Assembly: GCA_902559605.1 (NCBI GenBank)
Contig: CACEIC010000002.1
Coordinates: 1-64,000 of the forward strand
Length of the DNA: 64,000 bases
Direction of reading: 5' to 3'
From: an uncultured Pelagibacteraceae bacterium
Lineage (GTDB): Bacteria; Pseudomonadota; Alphaproteobacteria; Pelagibacterales; Pelagibacteraceae
The position numbers were made by a program, and so were the translations under genes. Below are positions 23,526 to 32,038 of the stretch, piece by piece; position 1 is the first letter of the stretch, and each line of letters begins with the position of its first letter. The notes beneath the pieces were generated by a model. It saw only the letters and a list, made by a program, of their open reading frames with translations. It was not told the DNA's origin and ran no database searches.

Positions 23526-23786
23526 ATGGATATTAATCAACTTTCAAAAAAAATTGAAAATAAACTTTTGAATGACAGTTCTATAAAAAATGTAAAGATA
23601 ATTGATAACACTTATAAGCATTTAAAACACAATTCACATCAGAAAGGCAAATATCATATTAAATTAGAAATAAATTCTGAAATATTAAAAAAAACGAGTA
23701 GAATTCAGTCTAATAAAGTAATCTACAAAATTTTAAGCGAAGAATTGAAAACTGATATTCATTCTTTACAAATAAGCTTTACTTAA
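23526..23786 (+). CDS. bolA: BolA family protein
   Basis: An 86-aa BolA-fold protein, with the core HKGKYHIKLEI-type segment (written HQKGKYHIKLEI here) and the conserved basic end. BolA proteins work with monothiol glutaredoxins in iron-sulfur handling or act as DNA-binding regulators. The start at 23526 (MDINQLSKKIENKLL) fits the family length; an in-frame ATG at 23448 would lie inside the divergent DnaJ-like gene. The 3' end overlaps aroB by 21 bp, convergently. Confidence 0.85.
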   Translation: MDINQLSKKIENKLLNDSSIKNVKIIDNTYKHLKHNSHQKGKYHIKLEINSEILKKTSRIQSNKVIYKILSEELKTDIHSLQISFT

Positions 23787-24881
23787 TTCTTTTAATAAAA
23801 ACTTGTTCAATTCACCAGATTTGGCCTGATAATTTAGGTTTAATTTTCCAAAATTCCTTATTAAAATTAAGTTTATATTGTCTGATTTATTTTTTTTGTC
23901 ACTTTTCATAAAATTAAGAATTGATGTAATTTTCCTTTTATTAAAAAGGTCTTTATATTTATTTTTAATTTCTATCTTTCTAATATGATTGTTTATTAAT
24001 TCTGTATTTGAATTTGAAATAATTTTTTTTTCTTTACTAAAATTTACAGCATTCATTAAACCAAATATAACAGCTTCTCCATGATTTAATTTTTTTGAGT
24101 AACCAAGACTAGCCTCATATGCGTGAGCAAAAGTATGGCCAAGATTTAAAGATTTCCTTAAATTTTTTTCTTTTTCATCCTTTTCAATAATTTTTTTTTT
24201 TAATAAACAGCTATTTAAAATTGCATTAATTATAAAATTTCCTTTGAGATTTAAAATCTTATTAAAATTTTTATCTAAAAAAATAAAATTTTTTTTGCTA
24301 TCAATTAAACTACTTTTTAATATTTCAGCATATCCACATATAATTTCTCTTTTGGGGAGGGTACGTAGTAAATTAATATCTGAAATTACTAAATCTGGCT
24401 GATAAAAACTTCCTATAAGATTTTTTCCAAATTTATTATTAATACCTGTTTTACCACCTATAGAAGAGTCGACTTGTGCTAATAAAGTAGAGGGTATATT
24501 AATAAATTTTATTCCTCTTTTAAATGTGCTGGCTGCATATCCAACAACATCTCCTGTAATTCCTCCGCCAAATGAAATTATGCAGTCTTCTCTATAAAAA
24601 TTATTTTTAAATAAAACATTATGTATTTTTTCGATACTTAATTTGCTTTTATTTTTCTCATTTGCACTAAAATTTAAAGTATAAATTTCTTGATTTTTTA
24701 AATTTCCTAAGAGTATTGTTCTAAATTTTTTTGGTATCTTACTATCAATTACTATTAAACATTTTGAAAATGATAATTTATTTTTTTTTATAATATTTCT
24801 TAATTTTGAAATTATATTGGTACCAATATGGACTTCGTAATTTTTACTTTTAGTTTTAACCTTTATTATTTTTGTTTTCAT
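23766..24881 (-). CDS. aroB: 3-dehydroquinate synthase
   Basis: Second enzyme of the shikimate pathway, converting DAHP to 3-dehydroquinate with NAD and a divalent metal. At 371 aa it is normal length. The NAD-binding GGGITGDVVGYAAS and the following PSTLLAQVDSSIGGKTGIN region are intact. Metal ligands appear in GYAEILKS, GHTFAHAYE and LNHGEAV. It overlaps aroK by 26 bp, the common aroKB arrangement, and feeds aroA at 57528-58853. Confidence 0.96.
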   Translation of the reverse strand: MKTKIIKVKTKSKNYEVHIGTNIISKLRNIIKKNKLSFSKCLIVIDSKIPKKFRTILLGNLKNQEIYTLNFSANEKNKSKLSIEKIHNVLFKNNFYREDCIISFGGGITGDVVGYAASTFKRGIKFINIPSTLLAQVDSSIGGKTGINNKFGKNLIGSFYQPDLVISDINLLRTLPKREIICGYAEILKSSLIDSKKNFIFLDKNFNKILNLKGNFIINAILNSCLLKKKIIEKDEKEKNLRKSLNLGHTFAHAYEASLGYSKKLNHGEAVIFGLMNAVNFSKEKKIISNSNTELINNHIRKIEIKNKYKDLFNKRKITSILNFMKSDKKNKSDNINLILIRNFGKLNLNYQAKSGELNKFLLKELSKAYL

Positions 24882-25380
24882 ATTTTTTTATAATTTTATT
24901 TGCTATTTCATTTTTATTTAGCTGATCACAATTAATTGTGAAGTCTGCCAAACTATATATTTTAGCTCTTTCATTTATTAGTCTCTCTAGATCTGTTTTA
25001 CTTAATGTCATGGCTAGAGGTCTTTTTTTGCTACCATTTATTCTTTTAATTATTATATCTTTTTTCCAGTTCAACCAAAAACTAAAAGAACTTTTCTTAC
25101 ATTCTTTCCTAATATTGGTATTAATATAAGCACCTCCACCTAGTGATATAATTTGTTTTTCACCTTTTAAACATGATAATGTTATTTCTTCTTCACATTC
25201 ACGGAAGTATTTTTCTCCCTTTTTTTTGAAAATTTCTGCAATTTTCATTTTTTCTTTTTCTTCAATTTTATTATCTATATCAATAAATTTAAGTTTGGTT
25301 TGTTTAGAAATCAATTTTCCTATTAATGTCTTTCCTGAGCCCATCATACCTACTAAAACTAGATTTTTATTTGATTCCAT
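24856..25380 (-). CDS. aroK: Shikimate kinase
   Basis: A 174-aa P-loop kinase phosphorylating shikimate. Walker A is GMMGSGKT (11-18); DIDNKIEE gives the shikimate-binding aspartate; FRECEEEI and LGGGAY are the other family motifs; KRPL forms the lid. First gene of the aroKB unit, transcribed divergently from the small ORF at 25477. Confidence 0.95.
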   Translation of the reverse strand: MESNKNLVLVGMMGSGKTLIGKLISKQTKLKFIDIDNKIEEKEKMKIAEIFKKKGEKYFRECEEEITLSCLKGEKQIISLGGGAYINTNIRKECKKSSFSFWLNWKKDIIIKRINGSKKRPLAMTLSKTDLERLINERAKIYSLADFTINCDQLNKNEIANKIIKKYENKNNKG

Positions 25381-25476
25381 ATATTTCTAAGTTGAAAAAA
25401 CACAAATATGTCTTATTTTGATTTTACAAAATTATATGCTTTTAAAACATTATACTACAAAGGAATATAACATAAT

Positions 25477-25617
25477 ATGAAATTTGCAATTAAAGCCGGA
25501 ATTATTTTTTTTATATTAATTTTGTCTATTGTTGTTTTGAGTCAGATTGATTTCCCATCCCCCAACAAAAAAATTGAAGTGATTTTGCCTAATGAAAATT
25601 TTAAAACGATTAAGTAA
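25477..25617 (+). CDS. Small membrane protein, 46 aa, unknown function
   Basis: An overlooked small gene encoding one hydrophobic segment (about 7-23, AIKAGIIFFILILSIVVL) followed by a short polar tail with FPSPNKKIEVILPNE. AAGGA 13 nt before the ATG could serve as ribosome binding site and TATACT (25451-25456) as a -10. It overlaps the next gene by 26 bp, so translation is probably coupled. Similar short single-span proteins with a tail like PTKxIEKVIPNE are, as far as I recall, found in other Alphaproteobacteria. The function is unknown. Confidence 0.6.
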   Translation: MKFAIKAGIIFFILILSIVVLSQIDFPSPNKKIEVILPNENFKTIK

Positions 25618-27331
25618 AATAATTTTTAAAATAATCTTAATTTTATTTTTTTATAATTGTTCTTTTGCAAATGAACCAATCGATATCTGGAAAATTGAAA
25701 AAAAAGACATTATTAACAAAGAAAATTCAACCTCAAACATAAACGTAAGTAATAATCTAAATACAAATACAACATTATCAGTTCAATCTAGTTCCGAGAT
25801 AGTGATAAATAAAGAAATCGAGTCATCCGCTATAAAATTAGCTGGATTATATGATCCCGCGCAGAATGGCCTAAAAATTGACATGTGGTCGAACAGTGAT
25901 GGTGAGTTAATTAAAAGTATATTAAATAAAAATTTAAACAGAAATTTATCTGAATTTTCAAAAAAAATATTAGATATAGCTTTACTAACAAATTCATATA
26001 TTCCTACAAATAATATTACTGAAGATGAATTTTTAGAGTTTAAATTTAATCATTTAATTAACAAAAAAGATTTTGAATTAATTAGAGAATTTTTAATTAA
26101 TAACTCTGAAGTTTCAAATAAAAATAAATTGATTAAATTTTATTCAGAATATTTTCTTTCAAACTCTGAAGTAAAAAAAGCATGTGAAATATTTAATATT
26201 AGTGGTGCTATTACTGATAAGTATCTAAATAATTTTAAAATTTATTGTTTAATTCTAGAAAATAAAAAAGAACAAGCTCAACTACTTTTCGATTTGTCAA
26301 AAGAGTTGGATGAGATAGACACTTTTTTTGAAAACAAATTTAATATATTAATGGGTTACGCTAGCAAAGATGAAATAATTTCAGACGAAAATATTTTATA
26401 TTTTCACTTATCTCATAAAACAAATAATGATTTTAATTATGAGCCAAAAATGGACTCACCTAGATATATCTGGAATTATTTGTCATCATCAAATATTCTT
26501 AAAAATTCAAATTCCTTTGATATTGAAAATTCAGAAGATTTAAGATTATTAGAAAGAGCAACTCACGAAAATGTATTTGAGGAGAGAGAACTACTAGATA
26601 CATATAAAAAATTTCAATTTAACATAACACAACTATTAAATGCCAAAGATGCATATAAGCTACTTCCAGATTATGAGGGAAGAGCTTTATTATATCAAAG
26701 ATTACTTCTATCTGTTGATGTCGAGCAAAGATTAAGTATGACGTCTGAACTATATAAATCTTTCCAAAAAAAAAAATTAGATAATGCGTTTGATAATGAA
26801 ATTAAAATAATATTAAAAAAAATAAAAAAAGATGATGTTCCCTCAAATTTTACGACCTTTTATGAAAATCATACCGATAACAAGTTAAAAAAGGAGAGAA
26901 AGATAAAATTTAATAATAAAAAAATACATCAGTCAAAATTATTAAATTACTTTTTAAACAAAACTAGTTTGCCCAAAGCTGAAAAGGAAACAAACGATAT
27001 TTTAAAAAAAATCAAAAGAAACAAAAAATATGTTTTTTCAACAAAAGATATGATTCTTATTGAATCGCTTAAATCAGATGGCGTAAAAATAGATAAAAAA
27101 TACGCAAACCTCTATGAATACAACTATCAATTTTCCTCTGATATAAAACAAATGCTATCGAATGGAGAGTTAGGCTTATTATTAATCAAAATAGTAGATA
27201 TTGTTGGTGAAAGTAACCTTGAAGATCTAGATATAAACACTGTGAATTTATTAGTTTCAACTATGAATGAGCTTAAAAATGTAGATTTAAGGAACGAAAT
27301 TCTAATAGAAGTCTTGCCTTTAAAAGTCTAA
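25592..27331 (+). CDS. Exported protein of unknown function, 579 aa
   Basis: I do not recognise this family. Residues 1-27 form a signal peptide (basic start, hydrophobic core, cleavage likely after SFA), so the protein is probably periplasmic. A Ser/Thr/Asn-rich linker (about 40-75) follows, then a long, mostly helical region rich in Lys, Glu, Asn and Leu that could be a tetratricopeptide-like superhelix. No catalytic motif is seen. It lies between the 46-aa membrane protein and def, with 14 bp to def, and is co-directional with def-fmt-truA. Confidence 0.8.
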   Translation: MKILKRLSKIIFKIILILFFYNCSFANEPIDIWKIEKKDIINKENSTSNINVSNNLNTNTTLSVQSSSEIVINKEIESSAIKLAGLYDPAQNGLKIDMWSNSDGELIKSILNKNLNRNLSEFSKKILDIALLTNSYIPTNNITEDEFLEFKFNHLINKKDFELIREFLINNSEVSNKNKLIKFYSEYFLSNSEVKKACEIFNISGAITDKYLNNFKIYCLILENKKEQAQLLFDLSKELDEIDTFFENKFNILMGYASKDEIISDENILYFHLSHKTNNDFNYEPKMDSPRYIWNYLSSSNILKNSNSFDIENSEDLRLLERATHENVFEERELLDTYKKFQFNITQLLNAKDAYKLLPDYEGRALLYQRLLLSVDVEQRLSMTSELYKSFQKKKLDNAFDNEIKIILKKIKKDDVPSNFTTFYENHTDNKLKKERKIKFNNKKIHQSKLLNYFLNKTSLPKAEKETNDILKKIKRNKKYVFSTKDMILIESLKSDGVKIDKKYANLYEYNYQFSSDIKQMLSNGELGLLLIKIVDIVGESNLEDLDINTVNLLVSTMNELKNVDLRNEILIEVLPLKV

Positions 27332-27345
27332 ACAATAAATTAACT

Positions 27346-27867
27346 ATGTCAGTAAAAGAACTAATCACAGTACCTGATGATATTCTTAGAAAAAAATCTG
27401 AGCCTTTAAATAAAGTTGATGTTAATGAAAAAAAACTCATAAAAGATTTATTTGAAACTATGTACCATCACAATGGTATAGGTTTAGCAGCTGTTCAAGT
27501 TGGAATACTTAAAAGAGTAGTTGTTTTAGATGTGTCAAAAAATGAAAATGAAAAAAAACCTTTATGTTTTATTAATCCACAAATAAAAAATTTAAGTGAA
27601 AAAATGTCTACATATGAGGAAGGTTGTTTATCAATACCTAATACCTTTATTGAGATAGAGAGACCAGAAATTTGTACTGTATCTTATATAGATGAAAATG
27701 GTACTAAGAAAGAAATGGAATGCGATGGATTACTCTCGACATGCTTACAACATGAAATAAACCACCTAGATGGAAAACTAATAATTGATTATTTATCTAA
27801 AATCAAAAAAGATTTAATAATAAAAAAATTGTCTAAACAAAAAACTTCTAATAGAGTTGTTGTTTAA
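27346..27867 (+). CDS. def: Peptide deformylase
   Basis: Removes the formyl group from nascent N-terminal methionine; 173 aa. Motif 1 is GIGLAAVQ (44-51), motif 2 EGCLS with metal ligand C94, and motif 3 QHEINHLDG with H136, the catalytic E137 and H140. Motif 3 has Asn where most deformylases have Asp, a mild variation. fmt begins at the next base, so enzymes adding and removing formyl groups are co-expressed. Confidence 0.96.
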   Translation: MSVKELITVPDDILRKKSEPLNKVDVNEKKLIKDLFETMYHHNGIGLAAVQVGILKRVVVLDVSKNENEKKPLCFINPQIKNLSEKMSTYEEGCLSIPNTFIEIERPEICTVSYIDENGTKKEMECDGLLSTCLQHEINHLDGKLIIDYLSKIKKDLIIKKLSKQKTSNRVVV

Positions 27868-28782
27868 ATGTCAAATATTGTATTCATGGGCACACCGCAG
27901 TTTGCTGTGCCTATCCTAAAAAAAATTAACCAAAAATATAAAATTTGCTGTGTATTTACTCAGCCTCCAAGTAAATCAAATAGAGGTCAAAAGTTTACGA
28001 AATCATCAATTCATGAATGTGCAGAGGAACTTAATCTAGAAGTTAAAACTCCAAAAAAAATTGATGAAGAATTTGAATATCTTAAAGAATTAAATTTAGA
28101 TCTTGTGATTGTTGTTGCATACGGGCAATTAATTTCAAAAAAAATTCTTGATTTGAGTAAAAAAGGTTTTCTGAATATTCATGCTTCATTATTACCAAAA
28201 TGGAGAGGAGCGGCACCAATTCAAAGATCGATTTTAAACAATGAAAAAAAAACTGGTATATCATTTATGAAAATTGATGAAAAATTAGATTCTGGACCAG
28301 TATGTAATAAATATTCAATAGATATTCTTGATCAAGATAACGCAGAAATTTTATCAGAAAAATTATCTTATTTGAGTACAGAAAAAATTTTAGAAAATGT
28401 ACAAAAAGTTTTAGACGGAGAGGCAATATTTAAAGAGCAAGATCATGTAAAAGCTACATATGCAAAGAAAATTCAAAAAATAGAGGGAAAGATAGATTGG
28501 AATAATAGTGCTCGTAAAATAATTGCTCAAATAAATGGATTATATCCAAAACCTGGTGCATGGTTTGAGCTTAACAACAAAAGATATAAAATATTAAAAG
28601 CCAAAATAAACAAGCAGTCAGCAACAATCGGTGAAGTAATCGACGAACAAATGACAATAGCATGTGGTGAAAATTCAATAAATATTATTGAGATACAAAA
28701 AGAGGGCAAGAAACCTCAATTAATTAACGAATTTTTATTAGGGAATAAAGTTAGAAAAGGAACAATAATTGCAAGTGAATAG
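27868..28782 (+). CDS. fmt: Methionyl-tRNA formyltransferase
   Basis: Formylates Met-tRNAi using 10-formyl-THF; 304 aa. Catalytic residues are N103 and H105 in NIHASLLP and D141 in KLDSGP, matching N106, H108 and D144 of the E. coli enzyme. SLLPKWRGAAP is the folate-site signature. A C-terminal tRNA-binding domain follows from about 205. It overlaps truA by 14 bp or less, depending on the truA start. Confidence 0.96.
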   Translation: MSNIVFMGTPQFAVPILKKINQKYKICCVFTQPPSKSNRGQKFTKSSIHECAEELNLEVKTPKKIDEEFEYLKELNLDLVIVVAYGQLISKKILDLSKKGFLNIHASLLPKWRGAAPIQRSILNNEKKTGISFMKIDEKLDSGPVCNKYSIDILDQDNAEILSEKLSYLSTEKILENVQKVLDGEAIFKEQDHVKATYAKKIQKIEGKIDWNNSARKIIAQINGLYPKPGAWFELNNKRYKILKAKINKQSATIGEVIDEQMTIACGENSINIIEIQKEGKKPQLINEFLLGNKVRKGTIIASE

Positions 28783-29515
28783 ATATCAGATTCTAATAGA
28801 ATACGTAGGCACTCTATACAATGGTTGGCAAATTCAAAAAAAAGGTAAGTCAATCCAGGAAAATATTGAGATTGTCTTATCAAAACTATTAAAAGAAAAA
28901 ATAAAAATTTACGGGTCTGGACGAACAGACACAGGAGTTCATGCTAAAGAGCAATCAGCACACTTTGATACTACAAACAAAATTATTCAAAAAGATAAAT
29001 TATTGAATTCACTAAACTTCTTTTTAAATAAAAAAAAAATATCTATTCTAAAAATAAAGAAAAAAAATAAACTTTTTCATTCAAGATATTCTGCAATAGA
29101 AAGACGGTATACCTACTTAATTAGAAATGATGCTTCTCCCTCAGTTATCAATTTTAACAGAGAGTGGCATATTAAAAAAAAAATTGATGTTGAATTGATG
29201 AAAAAGGGAGCAAAAAAATTAATTGGAACTCATGATTTTTCAACTTTTAGAGCATCTAATTGTGCTGCAAAAAGTCCAGTAAGAACCATGAAAAAAATAA
29301 AAATAACCAAAGTTAAAAGTGTTATAAAAATTCAATTTGTATCAAAATCATTTCTTAAGAGTCAAGTTAGATCCATGGTTGGTTCACTCAAATACCTAGG
29401 TGAAAATAAATGGAACTTAAAAAAATTTACTAGTATATTTAAATCAAAATCTAGAAAAAATTGTGCTCCTATTGCCCCTGCACATGGTTTATATCTTGAG
29501 AAAATTATTTATTAG
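28769..29515 (+). CDS. truA: tRNA pseudouridine(38-40) synthase TruA
   Basis: Converts uridines 38-40 of tRNA anticodon arms to pseudouridine; 248 aa. The catalytic aspartate D54 is in GSGRTDTGVHA. The start is ambiguous: TTG at 28769 has AAGGA 7 nt upstream, while GTG at 28775 begins closer to the conserved part (NRYQILIEYVG). Either gives a complete enzyme. The 3' end overlaps the SET-domain gene by 11 bp, convergently. Confidence 0.94.
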   Translation: MQVNRYQILIEYVGTLYNGWQIQKKGKSIQENIEIVLSKLLKEKIKIYGSGRTDTGVHAKEQSAHFDTTNKIIQKDKLLNSLNFFLNKKKISILKIKKKNKLFHSRYSAIERRYTYLIRNDASPSVINFNREWHIKKKIDVELMKKGAKKLIGTHDFSTFRASNCAAKSPVRTMKKIKITKVKSVIKIQFVSKSFLKSQVRSMVGSLKYLGENKWNLKKFTSIFKSKSRKNCAPIAPAHGLYLEKIIY

Positions 29516-29963
29516 ATTTCTTTTTTTTTTTTATTCTCCATCTTGATCCCTCTCTAACTATGTAACCACAACAATTTTTGGAGCCACACTTACAAGGGAA
29601 ATCCTTATAATTTTCATCAAAACTAAATCCATAATCATAAGTTAGTTCCTCATTTTTTTTTATATCTTTGATAGAACTAATCCATAATTTTAAACCTTTA
29701 CCTTCAACTTCACAGTTTGGATTACATGAGTGATTAATAAGTCTTGCAGTATTATAAGCAAAATCACCGTCTAAATCATACCTATTATTGAGGTTAAAAA
29801 GATAAATTGCTTTATCGTTATCAAATTTCGGATTATTTTCGGTCTGTTTTTTTGTAATTATTTTACCTATGTAGTAAATAATCTTAGTTCCTTTTTTTAT
29901 ATTTTTAGATGCAAACAGTCCCCTGTTATCAATATTTGATGATTTTTGTTTATATAGTTTCAT
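29505..29963 (-). CDS. SET-domain protein (putative lysine methyltransferase)
   Basis: A 152-aa stand-alone SET protein. RGLFASKNIKKG (14-25) is the beginning of the SET fold; NHSCNPN (77-83) and ELTYDY (106-111) are the two signature motifs binding S-adenosylmethionine and forming the catalytic site. C124, C126 and C131 form a post-SET CxCx4C cluster, which with C80 could bind zinc as in eukaryotic enzymes. The tail is strongly basic (WRIKKKKKSNK). The target protein is unknown; ribosomal or DNA-binding proteins are possible. It lies 2 bp after the deacetylase gene and appears to be the last gene of the rpmH-to-SET run. Confidence 0.85.
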   Translation of the reverse strand: MKLYKQKSSNIDNRGLFASKNIKKGTKIIYYIGKIITKKQTENNPKFDNDKAIYLFNLNNRYDLDGDFAYNTARLINHSCNPNCEVEGKGLKLWISSIKDIKKNEELTYDYGFSFDENYKDFPCKCGSKNCCGYIVREGSRWRIKKKKKSNK

Positions 29964-29965
29964 GA

Positions 29966-30895
29966 TTATGTATTCTCCGACTTAATTAATGCATTTACAT
30001 GATAATTAGCGCTTTCAGCAAGTGCTTTCAGGTCGTATCCACCTTCTAATAAAGATACCACTTTTCCATTAGTAAACTTATTAGTGGCTTTTAGTGTTCT
30101 TCTTGTTATTTCATAAAAATCTTTGGATGAAAGTTCAAATTGAGCTAATGGATCGTTCTTGTGAGCATCAAAGCCAGCAGAAAAGACTAGGAAATCAGGC
30201 TTATATTCAATTAACCTATCTAAAACTCTATCATAAGCATTAAAATACTCTTCAGAATTTGTGCCTGCAGGAAGAGGTATATTGAGAGAATTATTATACT
30301 TTCCCTTATCTTTTTCTGAGCCACCACCTGGATAAAATGGATATTGATGTGTTGATATATAAAGTGAATTTTTGTTGTCATACAATACATCATAATTTCC
30401 ATTTCCCCAATGAACATCAAAGTCTACACATGCAATTCTTTTATACTTATATTTTTTTATTAAATAATTAACTGCAACACCTGCATTAGAAATGCAACAA
30501 AAGCCCATTGATTTATTTTTTTCTGCATGGTGTCCTGGTGGTCGTACAACACAAAAAGCATTTTTATATTTTTTATTTTCAATTCCATCTATTGCACTTA
30601 TAGCTGATCCTGCGGCTTGAAATACTGCATCCTTACTTCCAGGAGATACAACTGTGTCACCATCTAAAAAATTTAACCCACTTTTAGGAAATGAATTATT
30701 TAAATTATTAATGTAATCTTCAGAATGCGTCATATTAAGAATATCACTAGGAACAACATCTGGTTTATCCCAAAGCAGTTCTTTATTTTTTTTTAAAGTA
30801 TCAATTATTGAAACCACTCTCTTTGGTTGCTCTGGATGACCATCACCTGTTATATGTTTTTCCGAAGATTCAGATGTTATAATTGCAGTTTTCAA
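29966..30895 (-). CDS. Histone deacetylase family protein (class II-like)
   Basis: A 309-aa zinc amidohydrolase of the arginase/HDAC fold. The active-site signatures are present: RPPGHHAE with H122 and H123, zinc ligands D160 and H162 in DFDVHWGNG, and D243 in SAGFDAH; LEGGYD near the end is the glycine-rich loop. Bacterial members remove acetyl groups from polyamines, acetoin-related substrates or proteins, so the substrate stays open. The start is TTG, overlapping the dapE stop by 4 bp (TTGA); no in-frame ATG occurs before the conserved region. Confidence 0.9.
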   Translation of the reverse strand: MKTAIITSESSEKHITGDGHPEQPKRVVSIIDTLKKNKELLWDKPDVVPSDILNMTHSEDYINNLNNSFPKSGLNFLDGDTVVSPGSKDAVFQAAGSAISAIDGIENKKYKNAFCVVRPPGHHAEKNKSMGFCCISNAGVAVNYLIKKYKYKRIACVDFDVHWGNGNYDVLYDNKNSLYISTHQYPFYPGGGSEKDKGKYNNSLNIPLPAGTNSEEYFNAYDRVLDRLIEYKPDFLVFSAGFDAHKNDPLAQFELSSKDFYEITRRTLKATNKFTNGKVVSLLEGGYDLKALAESANYHVNALIKSENT

Positions 30896-32034
30896 GTGAA
30901 ATAATTATGTAAGATGTTCTTATAAATCTTAGTTAACTTTTTTAAATCTGAGATCGATGTTCTCTCATTAACCATATGAATAGTATTATTTCTTAACCCT
31001 AACTCAAGTCGAGGTATTGAACCTAGAAACCTGCTGTCACTTGTACCACCTCTACAATTTAATTTTGCATTATTCCCTGTAACTTTTTTTACAACTTTTT
31101 TTACCATATATATTTGTTTATTTGGCTCTGTGTAAAATGCTTCTCCACTTACTTTATAATCTATCTTGGTTTTGCAATTTTCTTTTTTTGCAACTGCATT
31201 AATAATTTTACTAAGTTTTTTTTTTAATGATAACGATTTATAAGTTGAATTAAATCTAACATTAAATTTAGCACTTGCAGACTGTGGGACTACATTTTCA
31301 GATATATTATCCACATTAATTTTTGTAAATTCCAAATTGGATGGTGGCATATATTTTGTTCCTTTGTCTAGTGGAGCACTTTTAAGTTTAGATATTATTT
31401 TAGCAAGAGCAGTACATGGATTTATATAAGTGCCATAAAATGCAGAATGTCCACTTTTTCCATACACTGTTATTGTTGCATTCATAGAACCTCTTCTTCC
31501 AATCCTTATTTCATCTCCAACTGATTTATTTGATGACGGTTCGCCTACTATTGAAAAGTCAATTTTTTCCTTTTTTTTCTTTAAATATTTCATAACGGCT
31601 GGACAACCATTACCTGTAGTTTCTTCATCAGCCGTAATTATTATTGATATAGAACCTTTAAATTTTTTATTTTTAATAAAATTACTTACAGCACTTATCC
31701 AACACGCCACACTACCCTTCATGTCCTGGGATCCTCTTCCATATAAATATCCTTTTTTTACTACTGCTTTAAATGGTGGAAACTCCCAATTATTGAGGTT
31801 AGCAACAACATCTGTGTGACCCAAATAATTAATGTTAGGTTTTGATTTACCAAATTTTGCATATAAATTTAATGCAGGTTTAGCACCTGTACCTTTTGAT
31901 TTTATTATATGACATTTAAAGCCTATTGATGAGAGTTTCCTTGAAAGGAAATTCATAATACCTTTATCTTCTGTTTTAATTGTTTGAAATTTTATTAGCT
32001 CTTGAGCTAACGTCAGTTCATTATAAGTTTTCAT
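30892..32034 (-). CDS. dapE: Succinyl-diaminopimelate desuccinylase
   Basis: An M20-family dinuclear zinc hydrolase giving LL-diaminopimelate, precursor of lysine and peptidoglycan; 380 aa. Metal and catalytic residues are H73 and D75 (LGHTDVV), D104 (GRGSQDMKG), E137 and E138 (ADEETTGNG). The dimerisation domain contains SGHSAF, and GGTSDSR near the C-terminus supplies the DapE-specific pocket. It follows dapD by 4 bp, so two consecutive lysine-pathway steps are co-expressed. Confidence 0.95.
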   Translation of the reverse strand: MKTYNELTLAQELIKFQTIKTEDKGIMNFLSRKLSSIGFKCHIIKSKGTGAKPALNLYAKFGKSKPNINYLGHTDVVANLNNWEFPPFKAVVKKGYLYGRGSQDMKGSVACWISAVSNFIKNKKFKGSISIIITADEETTGNGCPAVMKYLKKKKEKIDFSIVGEPSSNKSVGDEIRIGRRGSMNATITVYGKSGHSAFYGTYINPCTALAKIISKLKSAPLDKGTKYMPPSNLEFTKINVDNISENVVPQSASAKFNVRFNSTYKSLSLKKKLSKIINAVAKKENCKTKIDYKVSGEAFYTEPNKQIYMVKKVVKKVTGNNAKLNCRGGTSDSRFLGSIPRLELGLRNNTIHMVNERTSISDLKKLTKIYKNILHNYFT

Positions 32035-32038
32035 TAAT

